A stretch of 64,000 nucleotides of DNA from contig JABABK010000005.1 of NCBI GenBank assembly GCA_014238285.1, forward strand, positions 42,457-106,456, in the 5' to 3' direction. The notes under the pieces were generated by a model. That model worked only from the letters and a program-made list of their open reading frames with translations, had not been told where the DNA came from and did not search any database. Position numbers and translations under genes: made by a program. Shown piece after piece: positions 17,122-26,494 of this stretch; positions within the stretch are counted from its first letter, which is position 1, and every line of letters begins with the position of its first letter. Origin of the DNA: Hellea sp. (GTDB lineage: Bacteria > Pseudomonadota > Alphaproteobacteria > Caulobacterales > Maricaulaceae).

Positions 17122-18420
17122 ATGCGGGTCGTCATGGTTGGCACAGGATATGTAGGATTGGTTTCCGGAGTCTGTTTTGCAGATTTCGGTCATGATGTCA
17201 TCTGCGTGGATAAAGACCCGGCTAAGATCGAAACTCTCAAAAAAGGCGGTATTCCGATCTTTGAGCCGGGGCTGCAAGCGCTGGTTAAAACCAATGTCGA
17301 GGCTGGGCGCTTATCATTTACGACTGACCTTGCTGACGCCATGAAAGGCGCGCAGGCCGTGTTTATCGCTGTGGGGACGCCGTCACGGCGCGGCGACGGA
17401 TTTGCGGATTTGACCTATGTCTACGCTGCGACTGAAGAGATCGCTGATCATTTGGGTGAGTTCACGGTAGTCATCACGAAGTCTACGGTTCCCGTTGGGA
17501 CAGGCGATGAAGTCGAGCGCATCATTGCCAAAAAACATAACATTTCTGATTTCGCCGTGGTCTCTAACCCTGAATTCCTACGCGAAGGCGCAGCCATTAA
17601 TGACTTTAAGCGCCCAGACCGGGTCGTTGTCGGCACTGAAGATGAAAAAGCCAAAGACGTTATGCGCGATCTCTATCGCCCGCTATTTTTAAACGAAACA
17701 CCAATTGTTTTCACATCTCGGCGAACATCAGAGCTGATCAAATATGCCGCCAATGCGTTCCTCGCGACCAAGATTACGTTTATCAACGAAATGGCGGATC
17801 TGTGCGAAGCCGTTGATGCTAATGTGCAGGAAGTTGCTAGGGGCATCGGTCTTGATAAACGGATCGGTTCAAAATTCCTCAATGCAGGCCCTGGCTATGG
17901 CGGGTCTTGTTTTCCTAAAGACACACTCGCCCTTGTTCGGACGGGCGATGAAGCCGATGTCAATTTATCGATTGTCAAATCCGTGGTCGATGCCAATGAG
18001 CGGCGTAAAATCCGTATGGCCAAGAAAATCATGGATCATTTAGGCGGTGTTGACGGAAAAACCATTGCCGTTTTGGGCCTCGCTTTTAAGCCAAATACAG
18101 ACGATATGCGCGCGGCGCCAAGTATCACAATCATCTCTTTATTACAGAAAAACGGCGCCAATGTTCGCGCCTATGACCCTGAAGCCATGGATGAAGCTCA
18201 AAAAGAACTAGAGAACGTTGCGTATGCCAGTAATGCCTATGACTGCATCGACGGCGCAGATGCCTTGGTTTTACTAACAGAATGGGATCAATTCAGGGCG
18301 CTCGACATGAAAAGAGTCAAAACGCTTTTAAAGACGCCAAATGTCATAGATTTACGAAATATCTACACCTCTGATGATATAAGTGAATTAGGCATTAATT
18401 ATGTTAGTGTAGGCCGTTAA
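17122..18420 (+). CDS. ugd: UDP-glucose 6-dehydrogenase
   Basis: The enzyme oxidises UDP-glucose to UDP-glucuronate with two NAD+. The 432-residue protein has the N-terminal Rossmann motif VGTGYVGLVSGVCFADFGH, the central dimer domain, and the catalytic GPGYGGSCFPKDT with Cys263, then the UDP-binding C-terminal domain (VLGLAFKPNTDDMRAAPS). Length and motifs are normal. AGGATAG precedes the ATG. It heads a same-strand block ugd-glmS-galU-epimerase that together supplies UDP-glucuronate and amino-sugar precursors for surface polysaccharide (inference). Confidence 0.96.
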   Translation: MRVVMVGTGYVGLVSGVCFADFGHDVICVDKDPAKIETLKKGGIPIFEPGLQALVKTNVEAGRLSFTTDLADAMKGAQAVFIAVGTPSRRGDGFADLTYVYAATEEIADHLGEFTVVITKSTVPVGTGDEVERIIAKKHNISDFAVVSNPEFLREGAAINDFKRPDRVVVGTEDEKAKDVMRDLYRPLFLNETPIVFTSRRTSELIKYAANAFLATKITFINEMADLCEAVDANVQEVARGIGLDKRIGSKFLNAGPGYGGSCFPKDTLALVRTGDEADVNLSIVKSVVDANERRKIRMAKKIMDHLGGVDGKTIAVLGLAFKPNTDDMRAAPSITIISLLQKNGANVRAYDPEAMDEAQKELENVAYASNAYDCIDGADALVLLTEWDQFRALDMKRVKTLLKTPNVIDLRNIYTSDDISELGINYVSVGR

Positions 18421-18473
18421 AACGCCATAATTATAATTATATTGGGCCTAAATTGGGAATAACAGGATAATTT

Positions 18474-20291
18474 ATGTGCGGAATCGTAGGAATTGTTGGC
18501 GACAGTAAAGTAACTGATCGCCTCTTGGACGGTATAAAAAAGCTCGAATATCGCGGCTATGACAGTGCTGGTGTAGCCGTTTTAAATGGCTCAGGGCTCA
18601 AACGGGCTCGCGCTAAAGGTAAAATTGCTTCTTTGGTTGATGCTCTCAAAGACAACCCGATAGATGGCCATGCTGGCATAGCCCATACACGCTGGGCCAC
18701 CCACGGCGAGCCCAATATCACCAATGCTCATCCCCATTTTGCTGGTAAAGTCGGCGTTGTGCACAATGGCATCATTGAAAATTACCAAGACATTCGCAAC
18801 GAACTATCAGGTCGTAATTTCGTCACAGAAACTGATACTGAAGTTATAGCGCATCTCATGGATGAAGGGCTAAAGTCTGGCAAATCATCGCGAGAGGCCT
18901 TTAGGTGGTGTCTCAAGAAACTACGCGGCGCTTATGCGCTCGGCCTCATGATTGATGACGGCAAAAACGAAATTTTCGCCGCCCGTGCCGGCTCGCCGCT
19001 CGCCATAGGGATTGGCGATGGTGAAATGTATCTAGGCTCAGACGCTCTGGCCTTGGCCGAACTATCCCGCGAATTAGTCTATCTCGAAGAAGGTGATTGG
19101 GCCGTTCTTACGCCAGACGCCTATGAAATTTATGATGAGAATGACAATCCTGTAAAGCGAGATATTACCGTCATAGCCACGGGCGCATTTAGCGCTTCTG
19201 ATAAGGGCGAGTTCGATCACTACATGCTCAAAGAAATTTATGAGCAGCCGCAGTCCATCAACAGGACGCTTAAAAGCTATCTTGATGATCGTCACGAATT
19301 TGGTGATATTCAAAACCAAATTGACTTTAACGACATTGATCGTTTGGTGATTATTGCTTGCGGCACGGCGAGCTATGCGGGCGAAGTGGCTAAATACTGG
19401 TTTGAGCAAATGGCGGGCATCGCCGTTGATGTTGATATCGCGTCAGAGTTTCGATATCGCAATCCGGTCTTATCGCCGAAATCATTATTTGTGGCCGTGT
19501 CTCAATCTGGCGAAACTGCCGATACCCTTGCGGCTTTGCGTTATTGTAAAGATGCCGGCATAAAAACCGCCGCGCTCGTCAATGTCATGACATCTACCAT
19601 GGCCCGCGAAGCCGATATGGCTATGCCGCTCAACGCTGGCCCTGAAATTGGCGTAGCTTCGACCAAGGCCTTTACATCGCAATTAACAGCCCTTGCTTCA
19701 CTCGCTTTACTTGCCTCGGTTCAACGCGGGAAACTCGACGCGGAACAAGCCGAAGCGCAGATGGATAATTTGCACGCTTTGCCGTTACTCGTCTCCACAA
19801 CACTCGAACAAAATGAAGCCGTTGCGCATCTAGCCAAAGACTTATCTACGGCCAAAGACGCGTTCTTTTTAGGTCGCGGCGCTATGGTGCCAATTGCTTT
19901 TGAAGGCGCGCTGAAGCTCAAGGAAATTTCCTATATTCACGCCGAGGGCTATGCCGCCGGCGAACTTAAACACGGCCCAATTGCTTTGATTGAAAAAGGC
20001 ACGCCGGTGATCGTGATCGCGCCTCATGACGAACTTTTCGAAAAGACCGTCTCGAACATGCAAGAAGTCGCGGCGCGCGGGGCTAAGATTTATCTCATGA
20101 CAGATCCGCAAGGTCACAAAGCCGCCGCTCACATGGCCCATACAACGGTGACACTGCCAAGTGCTGATCCATTCATCGCACCGGTCATTCAAACCATTGG
20201 GGTTCAATTACTAGCTTATCACGCGGCCGTCGCGCTGGGAACCGATGTCGATCAACCGCGAAATTTGGCAAAATCTGTCACTGTAGAATAA
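18474..20291 (+). CDS. glmS: Glutamine--fructose-6-phosphate aminotransferase (isomerizing)
   Basis: The enzyme makes glucosamine-6-phosphate from fructose-6-phosphate and glutamine, the first step toward UDP-GlcNAc. The 605-residue protein begins MCGIVGIVG, so the N-terminal Cys nucleophile is exposed after Met removal. The class II amidotransferase domain has EYRGYDSAG and HTRWATHGEP, and two SIS sugar-isomerase domains follow (ACGTASYAGEVAKYW and FFLGRGAMVPIAFEGALKLKE). The C-terminus ends in the conserved LAKSVTVE. No glmS ribozyme was seen upstream; the 53-base gap is AT-rich. Confidence 0.97.
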   Translation: MCGIVGIVGDSKVTDRLLDGIKKLEYRGYDSAGVAVLNGSGLKRARAKGKIASLVDALKDNPIDGHAGIAHTRWATHGEPNITNAHPHFAGKVGVVHNGIIENYQDIRNELSGRNFVTETDTEVIAHLMDEGLKSGKSSREAFRWCLKKLRGAYALGLMIDDGKNEIFAARAGSPLAIGIGDGEMYLGSDALALAELSRELVYLEEGDWAVLTPDAYEIYDENDNPVKRDITVIATGAFSASDKGEFDHYMLKEIYEQPQSINRTLKSYLDDRHEFGDIQNQIDFNDIDRLVIIACGTASYAGEVAKYWFEQMAGIAVDVDIASEFRYRNPVLSPKSLFVAVSQSGETADTLAALRYCKDAGIKTAALVNVMTSTMAREADMAMPLNAGPEIGVASTKAFTSQLTALASLALLASVQRGKLDAEQAEAQMDNLHALPLLVSTTLEQNEAVAHLAKDLSTAKDAFFLGRGAMVPIAFEGALKLKEISYIHAEGYAAGELKHGPIALIEKGTPVIVIAPHDELFEKTVSNMQEVAARGAKIYLMTDPQGHKAAAHMAHTTVTLPSADPFIAPVIQTIGVQLLAYHAAVALGTDVDQPRNLAKSVTVE

Positions 20292-20322
20292 TAACACGCT
20301 TAGCTGGGGCGCGGGGAAACAC

Positions 20323-21204
20323 ATGACAAAAATCAGAAAAGCCGTCTTACCGGTCGCTGGTCTCGGGACAAGGGTACTCCCCGCAACCAAAGCGATCCCC
20401 AAAGAAATGATGCCGGTCGTTGACCGACCGGCTCTTCAATATGTGGTCGATGAAGCGCGCGAAGCAGGCATTGAACATTTCGTATTTGTCACGGGCCGAA
20501 ATAAAGGTGCCATTGAAGATTATTTTGACCGTGCTTATGAATTAGAATCTTCGCTGCGCGATCGTAACAAGCTCGACATTCTAGAAAAATTAACCTCTGA
20601 ATTACCCAAAGCCGGCTCTACAAGTTTTGTGCGCCAGCAAAGCCCTCTCGGGTTAGGTCATGCTATTTGGTGTGCCCGTGATGTAATCGGCGATGAGCCT
20701 TTTGCCATTCTCTTACCGGACGTTCTGGTCAAAGCCAAAAAATCTTGTTTGGCGCAAATGGTCGACGCCTATGAAGACGTCGGCGGGAACATTATTGCCG
20801 TCGATGAAGTCCCGATGGATCGCGTCTCATCCTACGGCGTTATCGCGCCTAAGAAAGCTGGCGATGATAGCAAGCTTATTGAAATGTCCGGCATGGTTGA
20901 AAAGCCAGCGCGTGACAAAGCCCCGTCAAATCTCAAAATCACGGGCCGCTATATTTTACAGCCCGAAGTCATGCAGCTTCTATCCGACCAAGCAGCAGGC
21001 GCAGGCGGCGAAATCCAGCTAACCGACGCTATGGCGCGCCTTATGGAAGTCCAGTCTTTTCACGCCCTTAAATATGAAGGTCAGGACTATGACTGCGGGT
21101 CTAAATACGGATATTTCGAAGCCTTTACCGCCTATGCTCTAGACCACCCCGAAATCGCGGATGAAGCAAGAGCGCTCATTCAAAGACTAGCCAAAAACGA
21201 ATAA
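20323..21204 (+). CDS. galU: UTP--glucose-1-phosphate uridylyltransferase
   Basis: The enzyme makes UDP-glucose, the substrate of the neighbouring ugd product. The 293-residue protein has the nucleotidyltransferase signature AVLPVAGLGTRVLPATKAIPKEM at the N-terminus, VDRPALQYVVDEA, and the GLGHAIWCARD region. FAILLPDVLV and a C-terminal DCGSKYGYFEAF are also typical. Length is normal for bacterial GalU. It lies 31 bases after glmS and three bases before the epimerase gene. Confidence 0.96.
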   Translation: MTKIRKAVLPVAGLGTRVLPATKAIPKEMMPVVDRPALQYVVDEAREAGIEHFVFVTGRNKGAIEDYFDRAYELESSLRDRNKLDILEKLTSELPKAGSTSFVRQQSPLGLGHAIWCARDVIGDEPFAILLPDVLVKAKKSCLAQMVDAYEDVGGNIIAVDEVPMDRVSSYGVIAPKKAGDDSKLIEMSGMVEKPARDKAPSNLKITGRYILQPEVMQLLSDQAAGAGGEIQLTDAMARLMEVQSFHALKYEGQDYDCGSKYGYFEAFTAYALDHPEIADEARALIQRLAKNE

Positions 21205-21207
21205 TCC

Positions 21208-22323
21208 ATGTCAGTGCTCAAACAACAAGCCGCCAGACTCGAGAGCTGGACACGCGAAGCAGCCCTTCCTTTTTGGGACAGACAAGCCCGTGATCTTGAT
21301 GGTGGATGGTATGAGCATTTAAAGCTGGGCAAATCACCTGACGCCGAAGCCATTCGCCGCCTCAGAGTGCAGGCCCGACAAGTCTATGTCTATGCCCTCG
21401 CTGATCGCCTTGGATGGTATGGCCCCGCTAGGCAAGTGGCGGACACAACGTTCGATTTCATGGTTGAAAAAGGCTACAGACCTGATGGTAAGCCCGGGTT
21501 TATTCATTTGCTTGAACCTAACTGCACGGTTCATGATGACCGACGAGATTTATACGATCATGCTTTCTACTTGCTTGCCTGCGCCAATGTCGGAAAACGC
21601 GGCGAAAAAATCGCAGGTGAACTCCTCAACTTTATCAAAACTGAAATGACTTCGCCTCACGGCGGCTGGCTAGAAGGAGTGCCCCATCGATTACCTCGTC
21701 GTCAGAACCCACATATGCATTTATTTGAGGCCAGTATGGCCTATTACGACCTGACAGGTGATAAAAAATGGCTTGGCTATGCGGATAAAGTTTACGCAAT
21801 TTTCATAGGCCACATTTTTGATTCCAAAAACCATGTCATACGTGAATTTTTCACCGAAGATTGGCAATATTGGAGCGCGCCACAGGGCGACAGCGTCGAG
21901 CCGGGTCACGGCGTCGAATGGGTCTGGCTTCTAGGCCAATATGAACGCTATAGCGGCGTAGACACATCAGGATACGCGCAAAAACTCTATGACCGCGCCT
22001 TTACCGGGGCAGATTATTTCCTAAACGACGAAGAAGATGTGCTCGGCAATATCCGTCGCCAGAGCAGACGTCTCTGGGTACAAACCGAAGTCGTCAAATG
22101 CCAACTGGCCCAGGCCGAACGCCGTATAGCGGGCAGCGCAAATATGGCCGCCGCCGCCATTGAAGGACTGTTTCAACATTACCTCAACGATGACGGCACT
22201 TGGAATGACAAAATTAATGCCTGCGGCGCAAACATGGCCACAACCATCCCCGTCAGCACGTTTTATCACATCATTTGCATGGCAGCAGAGACGGTTCGAG
22301 TAAGTGAGCTAATTCATAAATAA
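21208..22323 (+). CDS. AGE-family sugar epimerase/isomerase
   Basis: The 371-residue protein is an (alpha/alpha)6-barrel of the N-acylglucosamine 2-epimerase superfamily. It shows FWDRQARDLDGGWYEHL, the active-site RQVYVYALAD region, LYDHAFYLLACANVG, HMHLFEASMAYY, and FTEDWQYWSAPQGDSVEPGHGVEWVWLL with the catalytic His. Members interconvert mannose/fructose, ManNAc/GlcNAc or cellobiose derivatives; the exact reaction cannot be read from sequence. It starts three bases after galU, so the four genes are probably one transcript. Confidence 0.88.
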   Translation: MSVLKQQAARLESWTREAALPFWDRQARDLDGGWYEHLKLGKSPDAEAIRRLRVQARQVYVYALADRLGWYGPARQVADTTFDFMVEKGYRPDGKPGFIHLLEPNCTVHDDRRDLYDHAFYLLACANVGKRGEKIAGELLNFIKTEMTSPHGGWLEGVPHRLPRRQNPHMHLFEASMAYYDLTGDKKWLGYADKVYAIFIGHIFDSKNHVIREFFTEDWQYWSAPQGDSVEPGHGVEWVWLLGQYERYSGVDTSGYAQKLYDRAFTGADYFLNDEEDVLGNIRRQSRRLWVQTEVVKCQLAQAERRIAGSANMAAAAIEGLFQHYLNDDGTWNDKINACGANMATTIPVSTFYHIICMAAETVRVSELIHK

Positions 22324-22325
22324 GC

Positions 22326-22341
22326 CGTGACCGGGATCACG
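22326..22341. promoter_or_regulatory. CRP-like dyad upstream of the LuxR-hydrolase gene
   Basis: CGTGACCGGGATCACG has half-sites CGTGA and TCACG separated by six bases, the CRP spacing, and is symmetric in its half-sites. It starts three bases after the epimerase stop and about 85 bases before the LuxR-hydrolase start. Confidence 0.4.
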
Positions 22342-22425
22342 TTCTGCTTAAAAGTACACCTTTATAGCTTCTGCGGAACACATTGCATCTTGGCGCGTAA
22401 CATGCATAATTTGCTGTAAGATGTC

Positions 22426-24228
22426 GTGATCTTAAAGAAGGACCATATCTTGGGGGAGAGTTTAGATATTTCAGCAGACGTAGGAGGCATTTCTAATAGT
22501 GAAGAGTTGATCCGGTTGGCTTACGCCATGGTGGTTGAGCCACACAGGCACCATGTCTTAGCCGAAGTAATAGACCGCGAAATTTCTAAGCAATATGATT
22601 TAGTGGAAAGTGATGGTAGTTTACCCGGTGCAATGTTTTCCGATGTAGCCGTTCATTTTCAAAATGCTCTAGATTTACTCAACCGTCAGGGCCGGAAAAC
22701 CAATACAGGTTCCGGCGCTATTCGCTCTGTTGAAACAGACCCAAGTCCATCAGCGCTGCTAAACCCAGACATGATGATTGTCCATACGAACACTGCAGGA
22801 AAGGACATTCACAATTGGACGCCTGATCGCCGTATTGACCCAAATCAATTGGAAAGAAATGAGTTCAGACTACTACAAGATAGTTTGAATTCACTTGATG
22901 ATTTTGATCTTGATCAGGCAATCTGCGCCCTTAGAATTAGCAACCCCAAAACGCACTCAGATCACCGATATATTCTGACACGATCAATAGACACAAATAA
23001 TCGCCCATTGGGTCGGTTAACGTCTGCCAATTTAACTTGGCTTCCAGATATTGCATTCCAGTTCCAGGAGAGTTTTGGCTTAACCGCTGTAGAATTGAAG
23101 CTAACACAAGCGATTGTCACGGGACAATCCCTACGTGACCTCGCAAAGGAGCGAGGACGATCACTCGGGACATTGCGCAATCAACTCAAAACGCTTTTAG
23201 CAAAATTAAACTTACGTTCTCAAACAGAATTAACATGTTTGTATAGCGGCTACATAAACCTTACTCGCCATGATGAACAGGATAGATATTCGCATACATT
23301 CCGAAATCGTCCTTGGCGACGGCAACATATTTTCAAAACCAGTGACGGCAGTCTTTTAGACTATTCCGTCGTTGGCCCAAAGTCAGGTCGGCCTGTCCTG
23401 TTTTTCCACTCTACCATATTCAGCACAGCTATGAGCGAAGCTGTGCAGCAAGAAATTACGCGGCGAAACATACGGCTGATCATGCCTTTGCGGCCCGGCA
23501 TGGGACAAACGGATTTAGCGCCGTCAAGTCACGGAGAACTCGAAAAGTTTTCACATAATTGCTGTGAACTATTGGATGATCTAGATATCGACCAAGTCCA
23601 GATTGTGGCCAAAAACACCGGCATTATTTCAGGCGTCATAACAGCTTCTCTATTAGGTCCTCGGGCTATCGGATTAGTAGGGATTAGTCCCATTTTGCCT
23701 ATGATACATAAGAGATATTATTCCACCATGACTTGGCCACAAAGATCTCTATATTACACCGCGAAACACGCGCCTCAACTCTTACCACATATCATTCGTT
23801 CTATTGTTGCTAAATGCGATAGTGGGTTTGATGAAGAATGGATTCTTCAATATTTTAAAGATTCCCCCTATGATCTCGAATTGATGAGCCAGCCAGAAAT
23901 GAAAGCCGTTGCCAGAGAGGCCTTTTCCCTCAACTACACAGCAGGCACAGAAGGCGTCGTTAGAGAATTCACACATACAGGACGAAATTGGGCCCATTAC
24001 TTTACCGAACTTTCTTGCAAAATCACTTTATTAACAGGTGAGCACAATCGCCAATTTACATCAAATATGTTATCTCATTTTTCAAAAGCAATGAATAATG
24101 TCACTGTTGCTAGCCTAAAAAAGGCTGCTTTTTTCGTTCAACATCAAAAGCCTAAAGAAGTTTATGAGATAATAGAAAAACAATTTGAAAACGCAAATCA
24201 GTTGCTTACGCAGACAACAACCACTTAA
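22426..24228 (+). CDS. LuxR-type HTH regulator fused to a degenerate alpha/beta hydrolase
   Basis: The 600-residue protein has three parts. Residues 1-210 are an unrecognised N-terminal region with a possible PAS-like second half. Residues 216-272 are a LuxR/GerE-type helix-turn-helix (GLTAVELKLTQAIVTGQS, then KERGRSLGTLRNQLKTLLAKLN). Residues 300-590 have an alpha/beta-hydrolase fold (DYSVVGPKSGRPVLFFHST). All three catalytic positions appear replaced: Asn397 at the nucleophile elbow (AKNTG), Asn541 for the acid (TGEHN), and Phe569 for the His. The hydrolase part is therefore more likely a ligand sensor than an enzyme (inference). The start is either GTG 22426 or TTG 22450, the latter with AAGGA seven bases upstream. 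A CRP-like dyad lies before it. Confidence 0.8.
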   Translation: MILKKDHILGESLDISADVGGISNSEELIRLAYAMVVEPHRHHVLAEVIDREISKQYDLVESDGSLPGAMFSDVAVHFQNALDLLNRQGRKTNTGSGAIRSVETDPSPSALLNPDMMIVHTNTAGKDIHNWTPDRRIDPNQLERNEFRLLQDSLNSLDDFDLDQAICALRISNPKTHSDHRYILTRSIDTNNRPLGRLTSANLTWLPDIAFQFQESFGLTAVELKLTQAIVTGQSLRDLAKERGRSLGTLRNQLKTLLAKLNLRSQTELTCLYSGYINLTRHDEQDRYSHTFRNRPWRRQHIFKTSDGSLLDYSVVGPKSGRPVLFFHSTIFSTAMSEAVQQEITRRNIRLIMPLRPGMGQTDLAPSSHGELEKFSHNCCELLDDLDIDQVQIVAKNTGIISGVITASLLGPRAIGLVGISPILPMIHKRYYSTMTWPQRSLYYTAKHAPQLLPHIIRSIVAKCDSGFDEEWILQYFKDSPYDLELMSQPEMKAVAREAFSLNYTAGTEGVVREFTHTGRNWAHYFTELSCKITLLTGEHNRQFTSNMLSHFSKAMNNVTVASLKKAAFFVQHQKPKEVYEIIEKQFENANQLLTQTTTT

Positions 24229-24270
24229 CCGTTAATTATCCGCCAAAACCCCCTAAAAATCATGACCCAC

Positions 24271-24286
24271 TATCCCATATGGGATA
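24271..24286. promoter_or_regulatory. 16-bp perfect palindrome, candidate operator
   Basis: TATCCCATATGGGATA reads identically on both strands with no spacer. It lies 75 bases before the start of a secreted acidic protein, in a 132-base gap after the LuxR-hydrolase gene, where an operator would be expected. No T-run follows, so it is not a terminator. Confidence 0.45.
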
Positions 24287-24360
24287 TTGAAGGCCCTGAA
24301 CTTGCATCATAGAAAAATAACGCGGGGCGCTCTTTATACCGCTATCAATTGGGAACAATC

Positions 24361-25872
24361 ATGACTTTACGTAAATCACTTTCACTTTTCATTCTTGGTA
24401 CGGCCACAGCTTTTACCATGCCATCACAGCTACCAAGCGCGGATAACGGCTATAGCATCTCGGCCAGCGCAGAAGCCGCGTTCATTAGACGGGGGAAATT
24501 AAAAAAGAAGCAAACAATAGGCTATAGGGCCGTGGTCAAGACATCTGTAGACCCTCAAGATACCGAAGCCGCGTCATCTGTAATTTCCGAATATTCTTAT
24601 ATTGACGCTTCGGGCAACTTACAGCCGCTTGAAACCGTGACCATGAATTCGCCGAAAAAAATGCGCGCCGAATATGTCTGGACGCCGCCAGCGGATTTCG
24701 AAAGCGGAAAGATTAGCGTAAGCTGTGATCAGGTTGTCGATATTATTCCAGATGTCTTTATTGTCATTGAGTTGTCTGTGAGCTCTGAGCCAGATGACGG
24801 AACCAAAGCCACATGCGAAATTGAAGGCATGGAAATTCAAGCATGGCGCAAAGATAACGGCAAGATCAAAGTCGACATTGTCGGCAAAACCGAAAAAATG
24901 AGCGCCTTTGCAGACGAAACTCAAACGATCCAAGTCAATGGCGAAAATGCTAAATACAAACACACGGAACGCATCTGGAAAGCTAATCTAAGTCCAGAAG
25001 CTGGCGGCGAAGAGCTAGACGATGCGACCTTTGTTGTCTCAACCACCGCCCTAGGCGAGTTCGGCACCGTGCTGGATCAATCCACAACTAGTTTTGTCCT
25101 TGATGAAGACGCAAATGCTAGAACCACAGATGAAATATTTTATTCTTCTTTGAAAGTTAACGATGTGAACGAACTAGATCTCGTTATAGTCAGCGAGCCG
25201 ATTGATCCACTGGCATCAGCCACGTCATCAGCCATGATTACAGCAGAAGATTTCGGCGCCGACCTGTTTGATATCGCGGATGTCAAAGCCAATGCCTTTC
25301 GTGAGTTTTCTTTTGAAGCTCTTACATTTGAAGATCCAAACAACGTCATCGACATGGAGTATGGCCTAGACGTGACAGCCATAGATGCTTCTGGCAATAT
25401 TTTGGCAGAATATTCGATGCTCGCAGTTGGGACCGATGCGGATACAGCCTATATCGAAACCGATAAAATCGGCGAAAATGTATTCGCTTACAGCCGATTA
25501 GAAATGAATGAGGACCAAGAAACATTCTCGTTTTATCTTAGTATTGAAGGCGAAATTGCCCGACAAACCGAAACTCTTAAAGTAACGCTCCTTTCGGATA
25601 GTGGCGGCTCAGAAGCTGATCCACAAAGTCTCGAAATGACCGAGAGTATATTCGTCAATTACTGGATAGCGACCTCACCGCTCGGCCCAGAAGCCACCGA
25701 AATTGCTCTGGCCAGCAACAATATCAGCTTTGCCTTATCATCAGCCTCAGATGGGAACTTGCAAGATATTTCAGGCGGAGCAACCATGACTTCAGCGAAG
25801 CCTAGACGTAGACGCCGCGCCATGAAAACGGCCATAGCATCCACAATGCGCATGGGCGCCGAAGGCGTTTAG
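24361..25872 (+). CDS. Secreted acidic protein of unknown function
   Basis: The 503-residue protein has a signal peptide (MTLRKSLSLFILGTATAFT). The ATG at 24361 is preferred because GGGAACA lies just upstream. The mature part is rich in Asp, Glu, Ser and Thr with alternating strand-like patterns (VKTSVDPQDTEAASSVISEY, VTAIDASGNILAEYSMLAVG), suggesting tandem beta-sandwich domains. Only two Cys occur in the mature part (SVSCDQ and ATCEIE), perhaps a disulphide. Near the C-terminus is a stretch of five arginines (KPRRRRRAMK). I do not recognise the family. It is transcribed alone, with a palindrome upstream and a terminator downstream. Confidence 0.7.
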   Translation: MTLRKSLSLFILGTATAFTMPSQLPSADNGYSISASAEAAFIRRGKLKKKQTIGYRAVVKTSVDPQDTEAASSVISEYSYIDASGNLQPLETVTMNSPKKMRAEYVWTPPADFESGKISVSCDQVVDIIPDVFIVIELSVSSEPDDGTKATCEIEGMEIQAWRKDNGKIKVDIVGKTEKMSAFADETQTIQVNGENAKYKHTERIWKANLSPEAGGEELDDATFVVSTTALGEFGTVLDQSTTSFVLDEDANARTTDEIFYSSLKVNDVNELDLVIVSEPIDPLASATSSAMITAEDFGADLFDIADVKANAFREFSFEALTFEDPNNVIDMEYGLDVTAIDASGNILAEYSMLAVGTDADTAYIETDKIGENVFAYSRLEMNEDQETFSFYLSIEGEIARQTETLKVTLLSDSGGSEADPQSLEMTESIFVNYWIATSPLGPEATEIALASNNISFALSSASDGNLQDISGGATMTSAKPRRRRRAMKTAIASTMRMGAEGV

Positions 25873-25904
25873 ATAATAAGCGGTTCGGTAAAACTAGAAC
25901 CTAT

Positions 25905-25929
25905 AAACGAGCCTGTTGGCCCGTTTTTA
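25905..25929 (+). terminator. Terminator after the secreted acidic protein
   Basis: AAACGAGCC and GGCCCGTTT pair with one mismatch around a TGTT loop, followed by a short T-run (TTTTT overall at the end of the stem). It spans the stop codon of the convergent gene at 25927. Confidence 0.7.
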
Positions 25930-26487
25930 CTCAACAATCTTTAGCGAATATTGCTCGACCTCTAGCGTGCCTTGTTCCCCTTTGGGATCGGGCCAAATTC
26001 CGAAATAAATCTCTTGATCACCGGGAGTATAAGGACCGAGTTCGGTCCTGATTTCATAATCAGAAAACTCTGGTGTTGGTGTAAAACGTTGCCAATTGAC
26101 CCGGCCTTTGCCGGGTCTAAAAAACCCAATTAAGAAACTTTCAGATGGTTTTTTCTGACCTGCGCGGGCCCGAATTTTCAGATCAAGGGTTTTGCCTTCA
26201 TAGGCCTTTGAATAATCTCCGCCTAGCATGACGAAAATACCCGCGGACGGCGCGTCTTCGGGTTTTAAATGGGCGCTCATCACAGCATAGGTGATGGGAT
26301 TAATACTATCCCCTTTCAGCACCATTGTATTGCCCGGCGCAACCGTCAAAGTTTGCAGCATCGTTCCGGAGACTTCATAGCCATTGAGGGGATTAACTTT
26401 TTCTTGTGGACCACCCGCGCGCAAAGCAACAAAGATCATTGCCCCAAAGACAACACCGATAAGTGGATAGAAAAGCCAATCTTTCAT
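25927..26487 (-). CDS. Membrane-anchored protein of the Hsp70-like operon, unknown function
   Basis: The 186-residue protein has one N-terminal membrane helix (WLFYPLIGVVFGAMIFVALRAG) and a beta-rich outer domain with IFVMLGGDYSKAYEGKTLDLKIRARAG and a C-terminal TLEVEQYSLKIVE. The layout resembles a carbohydrate-binding-like jelly-roll (inference). I do not recognise a named family. It starts seven bases after the stop of the Hsp70-like gene, so it is almost certainly in the same transcript. The terminator of the convergent neighbour overlaps its end. Confidence 0.7.
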   Translation of the reverse strand: MKDWLFYPLIGVVFGAMIFVALRAGGPQEKVNPLNGYEVSGTMLQTLTVAPGNTMVLKGDSINPITYAVMSAHLKPEDAPSAGIFVMLGGDYSKAYEGKTLDLKIRARAGQKKPSESFLIGFFRPGKGRVNWQRFTPTPEFSDYEIRTELGPYTPGDQEIYFGIWPDPKGEQGTLEVEQYSLKIVE

Positions 26488-26494
26488 GGCGCGC

